Positions 1-12,099 of a stretch of 64,000 nucleotides of DNA are shown here, piece after piece (the first letter of the stretch is position 1; each line of letters starts with the position of its first letter). Made by a program: the position numbers and the translations under genes. This DNA is from Styela clava. Taxonomy: Eukaryota > Chordata > Ascidiacea > Stolidobranchia > Styelidae. The notes beneath the pieces were generated by a model. The model searched no databases. It had not been told where the DNA came from and saw only the letters and a program-made list of their open reading frames with translations. Where the stretch lies: the NCBI RefSeq assembly GCF_964204865.1, contig NC_135261.1, forward strand, positions 434,001 to 498,000. Direction: 5' to 3'.

Positions 1-63
1 CCTCCATTTAGATTTTTCTAACCAATGAGGATATATACGGATTGCTGTAACTACTATTGCTCA

Positions 64-384
64 ATCACTTCGATTTGCGTATTGATTCAAAGGGTTAATA
101 AGTTCACCTAACATTTCACCCTCACCCTATACATCTCTCAAGTATATGAAGCCACGAATGCCTGTAATTTATCACTTCGATTTGCGTATTGATTCAAAGG
201 GTTAATAAGTTCACCTAACATTTCACCCTCACCCTATACATCTCTCAAGTATATGAAGCCACGAATGCCTGTAATTTATCACTTCGATTTGCGTATTGAT
301 TCAAAGGGTTAATAAGTTCACCTAACATTTCACCCTCACCCTATACATCTCTCAAGTATATGAAGCCACGAATGCCTGTAATTT
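64..384. repeat. Tandem repeat, 3 x 107 bp
   Basis: Three consecutive copies of a 107 bp unit begin at 64, 171 and 278, each opening with ATCACTTCGATTTGCG and ending with CCTGTAATTT. The copies look identical by eye. No open frame runs through them. Confidence 0.93.
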
Positions 385-1069
385 TTGGACTAAACCCCTT
401 CATTAGTTGGTTTATATACCAAATTCAGTAAAACATTTTTTACATTTAACATGAGATATTGGATTTATTAACTTTTCCATTCTAAATCATATAGACTGCT
501 TTAAATATTCTTGACGAAAATTAATAAATATCCTCTCTTTCTTCAGATGTGAATGTTGTGGACAAACCTGTATAAACATTGTGAGATTCCTGCAGCACAA
601 GAGGCAATAGCAAAAATAGTAAGAATATCAATCAAGAAATTAAGTCGACATAAAGCAAAACTTTCAACTATTCGTCTAACCTCAATTTCCCATTATTTAT
701 TCACAGGACAACTGTAGCAGACGGGGAGATATCAGAAGTCTGGCAAAATATCAGTGACAGTGTGATTCCAAGAAATACAATTAGAGTACTCCATGAATGT
801 TTGCAATAGAAGAACAACCTATGGAGGCATGCAAAGACATTTGACCCCCCCGGTAGAGTTGTGTATGGGTCTTATTTGTAAAAAGGCACAAAACACGCCA
901 GACATAATTAAAACAGCTTTGGAAATGTAGATTATGGGTCACTCACTACACCTGTGTTAGAATTGGTTCCATCAAATTTTGGTAGTACTATAGAAGAAAT
1001 TCAGGGAAGGGTATAATCATGATTCATGATAAAATACTGTTCAATATTTTGGACAACTTCAATATAGAC
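385..1069. other. Unassigned AT-rich DNA
   Basis: No gene is recognised. A short open stretch near 546-609 reads on the plus strand with clustered cysteines and ends in a stop. It follows a TTCAG that could be a splice acceptor. It is too short to name and may be an eroded exon or a transposon relic. Confidence 0.4.
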
Positions 1070-1120
1070 CAGGGATGTCAAACTCGCGGCCCCAGAGAAC
1101 TTCCAGTGCGGCCCTCGAAC
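1070..1120 (+). mobile_element. hAT-type element end (left terminus only)
   Basis: CAGGGATGTCAAACTCGCGG followed by CCC matches the usual start of non-autonomous hAT elements (CAGGG(A/G)TGTCAAAC plus a CGCGGCCC-like stretch). The 8 bp just before it are ATATAGAC. I could not find a convincing right end, so the length is unknown. Confidence 0.5.
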
Positions 1121-3229
1121 GCTAAACAATAATTGTAATAGTTTTTTGAAAGTTTTTTTTTATCTAAATGTAAAAGATTTTTCCAATTTTATAAAGTGAA
1201 ATTGATTATTTGCGCAAAAAACAATTTACTGAAAGTAGTTTTGGAAAAATTTTTTCACATTTTTTTTCACATTTTGACCCAATTAAGAATTTACACATCA
1301 AGCTAGCAAAAGAATACTTGAATAAAACATTTGAGTGGGTAAATTAAACGCAAAGTACATGAAGAAGGTGGCATTTTCGAAGAAAAATGGGATTTACAAT
1401 ATTTCTGCATTTCTCAAAATTCCGAAGCACATTGTTTTTGTTTTGTCATATTTCCATCACTACAATGAAATAACACAATAAACTCACCAGTCAATATGAC
1501 AAATTCAAAGACCAACTTCGAACAGAAAATTTCCATGTGTTTGTATATTAATATAATTATACAACGACTTAGTTTACTAAAAATCAATATCAACAATAAT
1601 TCAAGCAACTCAATGCCACACAATGTGGCGCGAAATTTCTTGTCAAAAAAATCTGTCATTTGTTCGTTTAATTGATCTATACGCTTTCTTGCATTACTGG
1701 AATTAATTAAACATTCTCACAGATGCATATTAACCCATGATCATGTGACCTCGTTAGTTACTATAAGAGTTGGTACTATAAAATCATTTCAGCCTGGCCT
1801 TAGTATGCTGGTGACACAAAAAAGATGCCAAACGTCAGGGCAAATGTGATTGAGTAAACATTGAGTTTATACTATAGTACTTTTGTTAATTTCAGGTCCA
1901 TATATTTAGATTAAGTCATTCTTAGTGTATGTATTATTCTTTCCTTATCCAAAGCTTGTTCAAAAATGATTTTGATGGTTGTACATAGAATTTTATGATT
2001 TTTTTGTGATAAATACAGTAACTTGCAATAATAGTGGAATGCAAATATTAATATGTAATTGCATTTGAAATTAGAGAAAATAGTAGAACTTAATCCAACT
2101 GATTAATTGCATCACAATATATGTCACAAACTAAAACTATCTTTTAAGTATACATTATCAAAAACTGGTTGCGGCCCTTTTTACAATTTCCAAAATGCGA
2201 TGCGGCATATTGTATGACTTGTATTGTAACTTGTATTTGCTGTCGCGATGTATTATCTCAATGTGTCAAACTTTTAATTAGTGTGCATATTTTGCTTCCA
2301 GGTGACATGAATGTATTGTCTTGTTTATTACCTCAGCTTGGAGTATTGACAAGAAAAAGGTGCCAGTAAACTACGTAAAAAATTATTTAACTCTTTGTTA
2401 TAATCAGAATTCACAATTAATAGGAAATATAAACAGCCAACAATCAATGAGAACTATATGCAAAATTCCTCAGATTAAATTTGTCTTCTAAAATCGGAGG
2501 AAGGCAAAAGATATAGGTAGTTTCCATTCACACAAGTCTTTCAAGAAGACTTGCTCGAGCCAAACTAAATGAGCATCATAAGGTGATCAGTAAGGCTGCA
2601 AGATGAATTCAGCCCTGCAACCTCCTGCATAGACGATAATACTAATTAGTGGGCTATGAGCTAAATTTCTAAATTTAGACACAAACATATCTACGAGGCA
2701 TTATGTACCATCAATGTTACCTACGATAAACTGAATATGTAATATGTCTAATAAATTCACCTACTAAAGCAAGTTCGATGGGTGCAAACTTTGTGTTATG
2801 GAATTGTATCACAGCACCGTTAAGAGAAGTATAAACAGTCTTGTTGTCTTGTAAGACACCCTCTTTAAATAAAATTTCAATGTTTAATTAAAAACATTAA
2901 AACTAGTAACTTTGAACTTTGTCATTATCTGCAAAATGTTCCACACAAATCTTTACACTATCGCGTTTGTAATCTTCTCTGATAAAATAAAAACGTCTAT
3001 GATGTCCAGAATTACTCTTTACAGCTAGCTTCTCTGTCATTCCAGCTTTCCAAGTGAGCAAAATTTTCTTAGATATAATGATTATTTTCTTTCGTCACAG
3101 GCGCAAAAAGGCAGATACTACACGTAAAGAAGGCGCCGAGTAGCAAAAGCGAACGGGAAACGGTCTCGAAAGGCGACGATAACTATGTGCATTGAAGCGT
3201 ATCATGGAATACAATCTTTCGCGTATAGT
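1121..3229. other. AT-rich non-coding DNA
   Basis: About 2.1 kb with only short open frames lacking recognisable domains. Part of it is probably the interior of the element that starts at 1070. Nothing else is assigned. Confidence 0.5.
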
Positions 3230-3278
3230 CTTATGGAGTGACGTCAGAGTTGCCTATCATGTTGTTTAATGTCATTGG

Positions 3279-4627
3279 TTGGACAAACTTCTTGGAAAAC
3301 TTGATGGTGCATTTCAGTCAGAGAAAACTGATGAGGCCTATTTAGCCTACACGCTATTTAGTAAATATCAGAAAAGTTCTGATATTTCAATGGTGGATTT
3401 TATCCTGGAGTTTGAACACCGGTATGCTAGACTTGTAAAATATGACATGAAGCTACCAGATACCATTCTGGCTTTTAAGATATTAGATGCTGCAGGCCTA
3501 ACTGATCAACAGCGCCAAATGGTTCTTACTGTTGGAAGCGACTTGAAGTTCGAATCTATGAAATCAGCCTTAAAAAGGATTCTTTCAAAGCAAGATGGCG
3601 ATGAAAAGAATTATGATTTTGATGAGATGAGGTTGTATCGAATATTAAAAAGGAAAATGCATTTGTGACTCGTGATACCGGTACTGGTAGGCCAAAATCT
3701 AAGAAAGAATTTTTCAAAGAGAGATCGAGATACGCCACCGGTAGTGGCGGAGGAGCAAAGCGGCGATACAAGCATCACGAATCGGCAGTAAAAGCTCAAC
3801 TGAATCCACGGGACAAATATGGAAATATATCTAGATGTGCAATTTGTGAATCAAAAATGCACTGGGCCAAACAATGTCCACATGAGAAGAATCAAGTTTA
3901 TTGTTCCGATGCGCAAAATGGTGTTTGCGAACAAATACAAATGGTTTTGATAACAGATGAAAATTCTTCAGATATTCTTGTAGTTGAAGCTGCCAAGGCT
4001 GCAATAGTAAATACTGCTTGCACGAAGACAGTAGCTGGTAAAAAATGGTTCAGGAATTATCTTGGGCTCTTAAACGAAAACTTGTCGAGCAGAGTTGAGA
4101 TTTTTCCTTCAATGAAGAGATTTGAATTTTGAGATGGGAAAGAAATTCAATCTCAGGAAAAGGCTATAATTCCTGTACAAATTGGCCAAACGTTGCTGAG
4201 AATGGAGGTTGAAATTGTGAATGAAGAAAACTTGCCATTGTTACTCAGCAAAAGCACACTAAAGCGTGCAGGCACTGTACTTGACATGCAGAACGATCGT
4301 GCGGTAATGCTCAAGCAAGATCTTAAGTTGCATTTATCTACCAATGGACATTATGCGGTAGATATACTGCCTAAAATGAAGGCAGAAGTTGGTTGTCGTA
4401 ATGAAATCCTTGCATCAGAAAGCACTGGGCATAAAGAATTTGGGAAAGCTGAAATTACAAAATTACATAAACAGTTCGGCCATGCGTCACAAGACAAATT
4501 AAAGAACCTCATTCAGAATGCAGGAAAATGGAATGCAGATCTTTCGAGCCTGATTGAAGAAACAGTCAGTGACTGTGAAATATGTAAAGTTTACAAAAAA
4601 CCTTCGCCACGTCCAGTTGTAGGACTT
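3279..4627 (+). pseudogene. Copia gag-protease-integrase start, truncated first copy
   Basis: This carries the same three open segments as the second copy: gag (to 3668), nucleocapsid plus protease (3665-4132) and the integrase HHCC zinc region (from 4193). At about 4625 the sequence jumps back to the start of the unit instead of continuing into the integrase core, so this copy has no catalytic integrase or RT. A frame change near 3650 and a TGA at 4130-4132 are shared with the second copy, meaning the damage came before the duplication. Confidence 0.88.
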
Positions 4628-4673
4628 ATGGAGTGACGTCAGAGTTGCCTATCATGTTGTTTAATGTCATTGG

Positions 4674-5063
4674 TTGGACAAACTTCTTGGAAAACTTGAT
4701 GGTGCATTTCAGTCAGAGAAAACTGATGAGGCCTATTTAGCCTACACGCTATTTAGTAAATATCAGAAAAGTTCTGATATTTCAATGGTGGATTTTATCC
4801 TGGAGTTTGAACACCGGTATGCTAGACTTGTAAAATATGACATGAAGCTACCAGATACCATTCTGGCTTTTAAGATATTAGATGCTGCAGGCCTAACTGA
4901 TCAACAGCGCCAAATGGTTCTTACTGTTGGAAGCGACTTGAAGTTCGAATCTATGAAATCAGCCTTAAAAAGGATTCTTTCAAAGCAAGATGGCGATGAA
5001 AAGAATTATGATTTTGATGAGATGAGGTTGTATCGAATATTAAAAAGGAAAATGCATTTGTGA
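4674..5063 (+). pseudogene. Copia gag (capsid part), second copy
   Basis: About 129 codons similar to the copia gag region: helical, charged, ending in an alanine/lysine-rich SALKRIL stretch before the nucleocapsid. The frame has no clear ATG at its left edge (it opens at a TTG), so the N terminus of gag is probably missing. It ends at a TGA just where the next frame begins with a short overlap (5060-5063), consistent with a frameshift mutation rather than programmed slippage, though the latter cannot be excluded by eye. Confidence 0.82.
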
Positions 5064-5527
5064 CTCGTGATACCGGTACTGGTAGGCCAAAATCTAAGAA
5101 AGAATTTTTCAAAGAGAGATCGAGATACGCCACCGGTAGTGGCGGAGGAGCAAAGCGGCGATACAAGCATCACGAATCGGCAGTAAAAGCTCAACTGAAT
5201 CCACGGGACAAATATGGAAATATATCTAGATGTGCAATTTGTGAATCAAAAATGCACTGGGCCAAACAATGTCCACATGAGAAGAATCAAGTTTATTGTT
5301 CCGATGCGCAAAATGGTGTTTGCGAACAAATACAAATGGTTTTGATAACAGATGAAAATTCTTCAGATATTCTTGTAGTTGAAGCTGCCAAGGCTGCAAT
5401 AGTAAATACTGCTTGCACGAAGACAGTAGCTGGTAAAAAATGGTTCAGGAATTATCTTGGGCTCTTAAACGAAAACTTGTCGAGCAGAGTTGAGATTTTT
5501 CCTTCAATGAAGAGATTTGAATTTTGA
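5060..5527 (+). pseudogene. Copia nucleocapsid zinc knuckle and protease
   Basis: A zinc knuckle CAICESKMHWAKQC fits CX2CX4HX4C. Further on, the protease active-site region reads IVNTACTKTV. In this family the first residue of the conserved triplet is normally the catalytic aspartate (D-T/S-A/G), so here it is asparagine and the protease is probably inactive. The frame ends at a TGA (5525-5527) and the same frame resumes after it. Confidence 0.85.
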
Positions 5528-5587
5528 GATGGGAAAGAAATTCAATCTCAGGAAAAGGCTATAATTCCTGTACAAATTGGCCAAACG

Positions 5588-6697
5588 TTGCTGAGAATGG
5601 AGGTTGAAATTGTGAATGAAGAAAACTTGCCATTGTTACTCAGCAAAAGCACACTAAAGCGTGCAGGCACTGTACTTGACATGCAGAACGATCGTGCGGT
5701 AATGCTCAAGCAAGATCTTAAGTTGCATTTATCTACCAATGGACATTATGCGGTAGATATACTGCCTAAAATGAAGGCAGAAGTTGGTTGTCGTAATGAA
5801 ATCCTTGCATCAGAAAGCACTGGGCATAAAGAATTTGGGAAAGCTGAAATTACAAAATTACATAAACAGTTCGGCCATGCGTCACAAGACAAATTAAAGA
5901 ACCTCATTCAGAATGCAGGAAAATGGAATGCAGATCTTTCGAGCCTGATTGAAGAAACAGTCAGTGACTGTGAAATATGTAAAGTTTACAAAAAACCTTC
6001 GCCACGTCCAGTTGTAGGACTTTCATGGGCAAATGATTTTAATCAAACAGTGGAGGTCGATCTACATCAGCTAGGTTCTGATATGTGGTATTTGCATATG
6101 ATTGATCACTTCACTCGATACAGTAGAGCTGCCATTGTGAGAAATAAACTTTCATCAACAATTGTAAAGAAATTCATGCAAAATTGGATCAGCATTTTTG
6201 GAAGTCCGGCTCGTATTCTGAGTGACAACGGCGGAGAATTTGATTCTGAAGTGTTCAAAGATATGTGTGAAAATTTTAATATAACATTCACGACGACAGC
6301 TGCATACTTACCGTGGTCTAATGGACTCTGCGAGCGACACAATGGGACATTGACAGAAACATTGATGAAGATTAAGGCAGCTGAGAAATGTGATATGGAA
6401 ACTGCACTTGCTTGGGCTGTTAGCGCAAAAAACTCACTTGTGAATAACAATGGCTTCAGCCCTAACCAGCTCGTGTTTGGAAGGAATCCGACTTTGCCAT
6501 CAGTTACTCATGATGACCCACCTGCCTTGGAAGGTGAATCTATAAGTCTCACTGTAGCCAATAATATATTTGCAATGCAAGCTGCCAGAAAAGCAGTTAT
6601 TGAATCAGAATCTTCCGAAAAAATAAGAAGAGCATTACGAACACAAACCCGACAGACTCGGGATGAATTCTTCACGGGAGAAGAGGTCCATTATTAG
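5588..6697 (+). pseudogene. Copia integrase
   Basis: The 369-codon open stretch runs from the end of protease through integrase. The N-terminal zinc-binding HHCC region is visible (HKQFGH ... CEIC). The catalytic core shows the D,D35E pattern: VEVDLHQL, LSDNGGEF and LCERHNGT. The frame ends at a TAG (6695-6697), and the same frame reopens immediately into the C-terminal integrase and RT region, so a single nonsense codon separates them. The integrase core itself looks intact, unlike protease and RT. Confidence 0.9.
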
Positions 6698-7987
6698 AGA
6701 GTGGATCAAAAACGTTGGAAGGGCCCTGCAAAAGTAATTGGGCAAGATGGACCGGTTATTTTTATACGACATGGCGGACAGCTAATCAGATCACATTCAT
6801 GCAGAGTCCAGCATGCCAACCGTTATCTTCAGGATTTTCCTCAGACAAAGGAGGTTTGCATTCCAACAGATTCTAATGATGGAATTGACGCTTCGTCTAA
6901 TGGTAATGATCATATAGAAGATGAGGAACAGTCTGTTCCAGAAATTTCAAATGAAAGCAATGATTCTGAAAATATGGATAATGACCAAAGTGCAATTGGC
7001 AATCCAGTTCAAGCAGCAACTGGTGGCAGACGTAATCTCAACTTGACTAAACGCAAAATTGTCTCTTTTACATTAGCTGGTGAAGACTATGAAGCCAAAA
7101 TCCTTAGTCGTGCAGGTAAATCAACCGGGAAATATGGGAAAAGCTACAATGTTGAATATTGTAATCCAGAAAGTTTTAGAGGAAAATCTGGGTACGTAGA
7201 TTTTGATAAAGTGGAAAATCTGAACGAGAAGGAAATGGATGAAAACACTCATGGAGATGTGTTGGTCTTGGAAAATGTTGACTTTCTAGAAGCAAAGAAG
7301 TCAGAGTTGAAAAGCTGGAGACAAAATAAGGTCTACAATGAAGTCGAAAATGTTGGTCAACCAACAATTTCCGTACGATGGGTGTGTTCAATGAAAGATA
7401 CTGAAGATGGAATCATTCCCAAAGCCAGACTTGTCGCAAGAGGCTTTGAAGAACAAACTGACGATATTGCTAAAGAATCGCCCACCTGTTCAAAAGATTC
7501 ACTCAGGGTTCTTGTTGCCATTGTCGCACAAAAGAAATGGAAGCTTCATACGATTGACATTAAAACAGCTTTCTTACAGGGAAATTGTGTGGATAGAGAA
7601 ATATTTTTAAAGCCTCCCAAAGAGGCTGGAACTACCAAGCTATGGAAACTAAACAAATGTGTTTATGGATTGAGTGATGCATCACTCAAATGGTACAATC
7701 GACTAAAGAAGTTTCTCGTTGACCAAGGAGCAAAAGTATCAGCATCTGATTCAGCAGTATTCTATGTATACTGCAATGGGGAATTACAAGGAATAGCTGG
7801 GATTCATGTTGATGGTATTCTGTGGTCTGGCACAGAGTATTTTGAGAACAGTTTGATTTCGAAACTGAGGTCAACATTTCTAATTAGCTCGGAGAAAAAC
7901 GAGGCATTCAAATATTTGGGACTAGACATACAACAATCAGCCGATGAATTATTGATCAATCAAGAATTGTATGTAAAAAAAACTTGA
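6698..7987 (+). pseudogene. Copia reverse transcriptase, 3' truncated
   Basis: Begins in the integrase C terminus (KRWKGPAKVIG), passes through an acidic linker, and enters copia RT near VRWVCSMKD. Recognised RT motifs are KARLVARGFEEQ, TIDIKTAFLQG, KCVYGLSDASLKWY and IAGIHVDGILW. The last is the catalytic box, normally (Y/H)VDD; here the second aspartate is glycine, so polymerase activity is unlikely. The frame stops at 7987 shortly after the KYLGLDIQ motif, before RNase H. Downstream sequence shows no continuation. Confidence 0.9.
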
Positions 7988-8039
7988 GACCATAAAAGTG
8001 ACCTCAGATGATGCAGAGTGTCTTTCGTCTTCTCAAATA

Positions 8040-8098
8040 GTAGTAGGCGAACAAAATTAGTTACCTCCATATTGGTAACACACATCTGTAGTGCCAAG
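8040..8098 (-). mobile_element. Fragment of the palindromic MITE family (here called M1)
   Basis: GTAGGCGAACAAAATTAGTT and then CCTCCATATTGGTA match the terminal part of copies at 21185, 47045, 55130 and 57083. Only one end is present. Confidence 0.7.
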
Positions 8099-8099
8099 A

Positions 8100-9254
8100 A
8101 ATGAATTCAAGGGTTAAGTGCGTAATTTCGTCGCTGGCATTAGGCGCGTCTGATTTAAAGCCAATGTTGATGATGGATTGGGCATATTATGAACATGCTC
8201 GGCCTGGCGTAACGACCTCAGTACCAATTTTGACTCGTTTTAACTACGGCCACGTATACCATACACATTTGGTTGATTGTGTATCATATTTGCGGCTTTA
8301 TCTTTCCTTTATCAGTGAAAGAGCGTTTTTAGTTAAGATATTTGCTAATTCCGTTGGTAAGCTTTAGCTCGTCTCAATTACGGCTACTATTTATGATGTA
8401 TATATGAGGCATGTATCGAAAATGTTCGGCCTAGCATAACGACCTTGGTACTAATTTTAACTCGTTTCAACTACGGCCATGTAAGGGTCACATATCTCAC
8501 GAATATTTGATTGAGTGTGTACTACGCTATATTTGCATCTCTCTCTCCTTTGTAATTAAAGGGTCTTGCTGCACACTAACACAAATATATTTCTGTAACG
8601 TTTCGTCTGACCAAGGACGCACGTTACGCATATTAAATAATCAATAAAATCGGCGAATTCGGCGACCAATGTACTTCTACAGCCTTATGCGTGGTGAGGC
8701 ATATTCCCTGTTTTGATGATTCTCTCTTCAACGTATTAATCCCTCCAGATTCAGATATTTATTCTCGTCGCGCAGACCCAATATACGATATGAAATAAAT
8801 ATAAAAAGCATGTAACAAATTACAAAAACTGAAATCGGCTTGTTGCAGTTTACGATACTGTGCCAACGATCTACCTCGTGTCAGCTACGGCCAATGATGA
8901 TATATATATATAGATCTATCCGATATGCTTGTCATGACATGAAGCCTGAATTTTCACTCGTTCAAACTACAGGCCATGTAAGGGCCACATATCCCACAGT
9001 CAAGCATCTATCGAACATGCTTGGCCTGACATACAGCTTGAATTTTCAATCATTTTACCTATGGGCCGTGTGAGGTGACCAACCATACGTCTTCCACGTA
9101 TTTATTAAGTCGATAATACGCTATAAATCGTTTACTATATTGTGAATAGTCTCTGGAAGAGCGACCTATGTACGTATTTTTACAGCCCCCGGGTGGCGAA
9201 GAATATTAGCCTCTCTCCAATGAAAGAACTAGATTCAAGTGGATTGGGATAGAC
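8100..9254. repeat. Diverged short dispersed repeats
   Basis: A degenerate motif around GACTCGTTT.AACTACGGCC followed by ATGTAAGGG..CACAT recurs near 8230, 8460, 8950 and again at 10170 beyond the inserted element. Neighbouring phrases such as CATGCTTGGCCTGACATACA also recur. No coding capacity. Confidence 0.6.
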
Positions 9255-10058
9255 CAGTGGTTCTCAGCCTTTCAATGACCGCGTACCACTTTACTGTTTT
9301 TTACTCTGGCTGCGTACTACCGAAGAAGCCTCTTTTTGACGTGGGGAACAATGGCACAAGAAACGCGCTATGGAAGTATTTTATAATGTGGCACTACATC
9401 CTTTGTGACTTAATTCGAAAGACGGACGAAAACATGCCCATTTCGATTCGTTAGTGGACAATGGCAGGCGATAAAGACTGGACTAGTTCATGGGACGTTT
9501 CTCCGACCCTTGATCTGAGAAAAAAATTCTTTCTATAATTTACTAATGCAGAATTTTTAAACTTTTTTTGAGAGTGTTTTGATGTGTTGGCGCTAATAAG
9601 CTGGTTTACGTGTTTGAAACCTTCATTTTGACTAAAATTAATCAACCATGTGCCGCTTACAAGCACTGATAGCTTAATTTAGACTGGTCTATCGCAGCAT
9701 TTGCGAGACTCATTTATGATTACAGCAAGTAAATTAATGCTATTTTGAAGACATAATGACAATTAAGTTATTCAAATCACAACTATTTTTTCGAAACACA
9801 ACTGGAAAACTGACAAATAACACGAAAAACTACAAAAACTAGGCAATGTTTATTGATTGTTGCTGGATACGGAAGTAAACGAGGAAATTGATGCACGGGA
9901 AAAAAATTCATGAAGGCCGTTCAGCGAATACATAAAGTATTGAAGATGTAGCGTTGTCGGCATATTTTAGCCAACTCAAAAGTTAGTTGTTGCAATAATT
10001 CAAAGCTGCTCGCGTACCACTTGATCATCTTCCGCGTACCACAGGTTGAGAACCACTG
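9255..10058. mobile_element. hAT-type non-autonomous element with perfect 8 bp target duplication
   Basis: The left end CAGTGGTTCTCAGCC is mirrored at the right end by ...GGTTGAGAACCACTG. The element is flanked by GGATAGAC at 9247-9254 and GGATAGAC at 10059-10066, an exact 8 bp duplication as expected for hAT. The interior has no transposase. A diverged relative of its interior lies at about 26385-26900. Confidence 0.92.
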
Positions 10059-10066
10059 GGATAGAC

Positions 10067-12021
10067 GAAACATTTTCGCCCCGACGACCTAGCTCATGTT
10101 TGCTACGGCAAATGATGAGAATATATAAAGCATATATCCAACATGCTTGACCTGACATACAGCCTGAATTTTCACTCGTTTGAACTACGGGCCATGTAAC
10201 GCGGCCGACCATACGTCTTCCGCATATTTTGCGTTCAAAGAATTAGGCTCATACCATTTACGGCCAGTGTTGATAATGCATAAAGCATAACGATGTAATT
10301 TGTCAGTTTTATTCCGTCACATTGCCTTGTCAATCAAAGATTTGAGATTTAAATGCAAGGAGCTTAGTCGAGCAAGAAATTGGCTCGCCTCAAGTACGGC
10401 CCATATTTGTTTGAGTGTGTACTACGCCGTATTTGCGTTTCCCTCTTTCCTTTGTCATCGACCTAGTTTCCGCTCATGTTAAGTAGATAACCAGGTATGA
10501 CGTCATCGAGGAAGTGAGAGCGTTTGAATCATTACAAGTATAGTCGTGTATTGTCAGACTGCTGAGGCTACAGCGTTACGCTAAGTGCGTGTAAGTACTA
10601 TGGATTGTTTTGCTGAGAGAAAAATTACTGTGTGTTATTGATTGTGTATATATGTATGCTACTGCGCTAGTGAGTTCGTGTATAATGCGAGGATTCTATA
10701 GTAATAAAAGTGGAGATTATTCTGAGTAAGTCAAAGTCTTGCCGCATATACTAACGCAAATGTATTTCTATATTTTGCAAAGACTAAGAGTACTCATTCT
10801 TCTGAGTGATTTAAGAGTTTTACTGCAGAACCTTAACTCATTTCTATAACTTTGTGAGAATAATACCTTTGCCATACCGAAGCGTTTGCATCGGACCGAC
10901 TGTACGCTTATGATCAAGAATGCTTATTGTCTTGCAGCGCACTATTACACTCTGCCAGACCGGAGTCAAAAATCAGACTCGTATATTGCAAGAATGCTGT
11001 AGCAAAAAAATAATTCTATGTGATTGAAGAATCTGGCTGCAAACTAACCAGAATGTGGTTTCCGTTCGTTAGATATTAAGCTAGGGATTTCTTTTTTATG
11101 CCTTCGCGGTGTGAATTATTGTGAATATGATGTTGTTTCATATAGTCTGAGAAAGTTCTTAGTACGAAAACGATGCAGAAATAGTTTCCGCATTGTGCTC
11201 CAATATATTTAAATTATTAGACAAGTTTCTAAATATCGCTTTAATAAATTCGCTTTGGCATATACTTATCGATTGTCTTGGTGCATATTAGTATAGTGGC
11301 GTTCCTCACATTAGCAAGGTTAACTGTAAATGAGGTTTAAAAGTAATACATTGCCAATTTCGCTTTGTGACATAGAAACAAAAAAGCAAAATAAGATACT
11401 ATTTACCGGAACTTAAGCTTGTGAACAATGCAAGAATACATGAATATAAGTAAAAGAATACGATGAGATAGGATACTCTCTAATCAAACTTTAAGATTGC
11501 GATATCATACCAACATGGGCAGTGGAAATACGAGCAATAAATCCCTATTCACTAACACACGTGACGTGTATTTTGAAACGTTTTATACGAAGCCCGTTAA
11601 ATTATATAGCAGTACAAGTATATAGCGAGTAATGAATTATACCTCGCCACGGGCCGTTACCTCTCACACAAAGAAACAGTTTAGAACGCTTGTCGTGCAA
11701 AGGATAATTACGTTTGTGTCGTCCTTTCAAAAGTATTGCGACGTGAAATATAGATAGATAGAGGGTGTGTTTTGTTATCAATTTTTTTTAAATTTATTTT
11801 GAGGATAAGGAAGTGGATAAGACGGCTCATTCATTGGCCATCGCCTCATGCAAGGTTAAGCTGGACACAGGTGGACTTTACCAGTTTTTTGTTGCATAGA
11901 CTGTTTTGTCTATACTAGTAATAATAATTAATTTTGGATACATTCTTAAATTTGAAATTTTATGTCTTTCCCAGATTTTAGATTCTTAAAATATACATGC
12001 GGTGGAAACAAAGGCTAACCT
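10067..12021. other. Region upstream of TBCE
   Basis: The first 400 bp continue the dispersed repeats of 8.1-9.2 kb. A TGACGTCA palindrome (CRE-type) lies at 10498-10505. A good donor-like GTGTAAGTAC at about 10590 and an acceptor-like TCTTTCCCAG ending at about 11974 could bound a 5' UTR intron of TBCE. This is speculation without transcripts. No coding frame is seen. Confidence 0.35.
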
Positions 12022-12080
12022 ATGACCTCTATTTTAATCTCGAGGGCGCCAGAGACAATCATTCCTGATGTCAGGTCGCC
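12006..12080 (+). repeat. Repeat overlapping the possible TBCE N-terminal extension
   Basis: AGGCTAACCTATGACCTCTA and the following bases up to CCTGATGTC closely match 14655-14720, which lies in non-coding DNA downstream of the gene. This weakens the ATG at 12022 as the true start. Confidence 0.7.
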
Positions 12081-12099
12081 TTCCAGACTGAGGTGGACA

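Larger units (their letters stand above)
3230..7987 (+). mobile_element. Ty1/copia LTR retrotransposon, decayed, LTRs not found
   Basis: The order gag, zinc knuckle, protease, integrase, reverse transcriptase is diagnostic of Ty1/copia (integrase before RT). The 5' part, 3230-4624, is repeated as 4625-6019 with period 1,395 bp; both copies give identical translations. The element then continues through integrase and RT and stops at 7987 before any RNase H domain. No LTR pair, primer-binding site or polypurine tract was found at either edge. A frameshift, a TGA and a TAG break the frame, so it cannot make a full polyprotein. Copia elements are sparse in most animals; the GalEa clade is known from aquatic invertebrates and is a plausible home, untested here. 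Confidence 0.93.

Noticed and set aside
3236..3245. TGACGTCA sites as regulatory elements (also near 4632, 25139 and 33829)
   Set aside because: These fall inside transposon sequence or unassigned DNA with no nearby gene start, so they are likely chance; only the one upstream of TBCE is noted.
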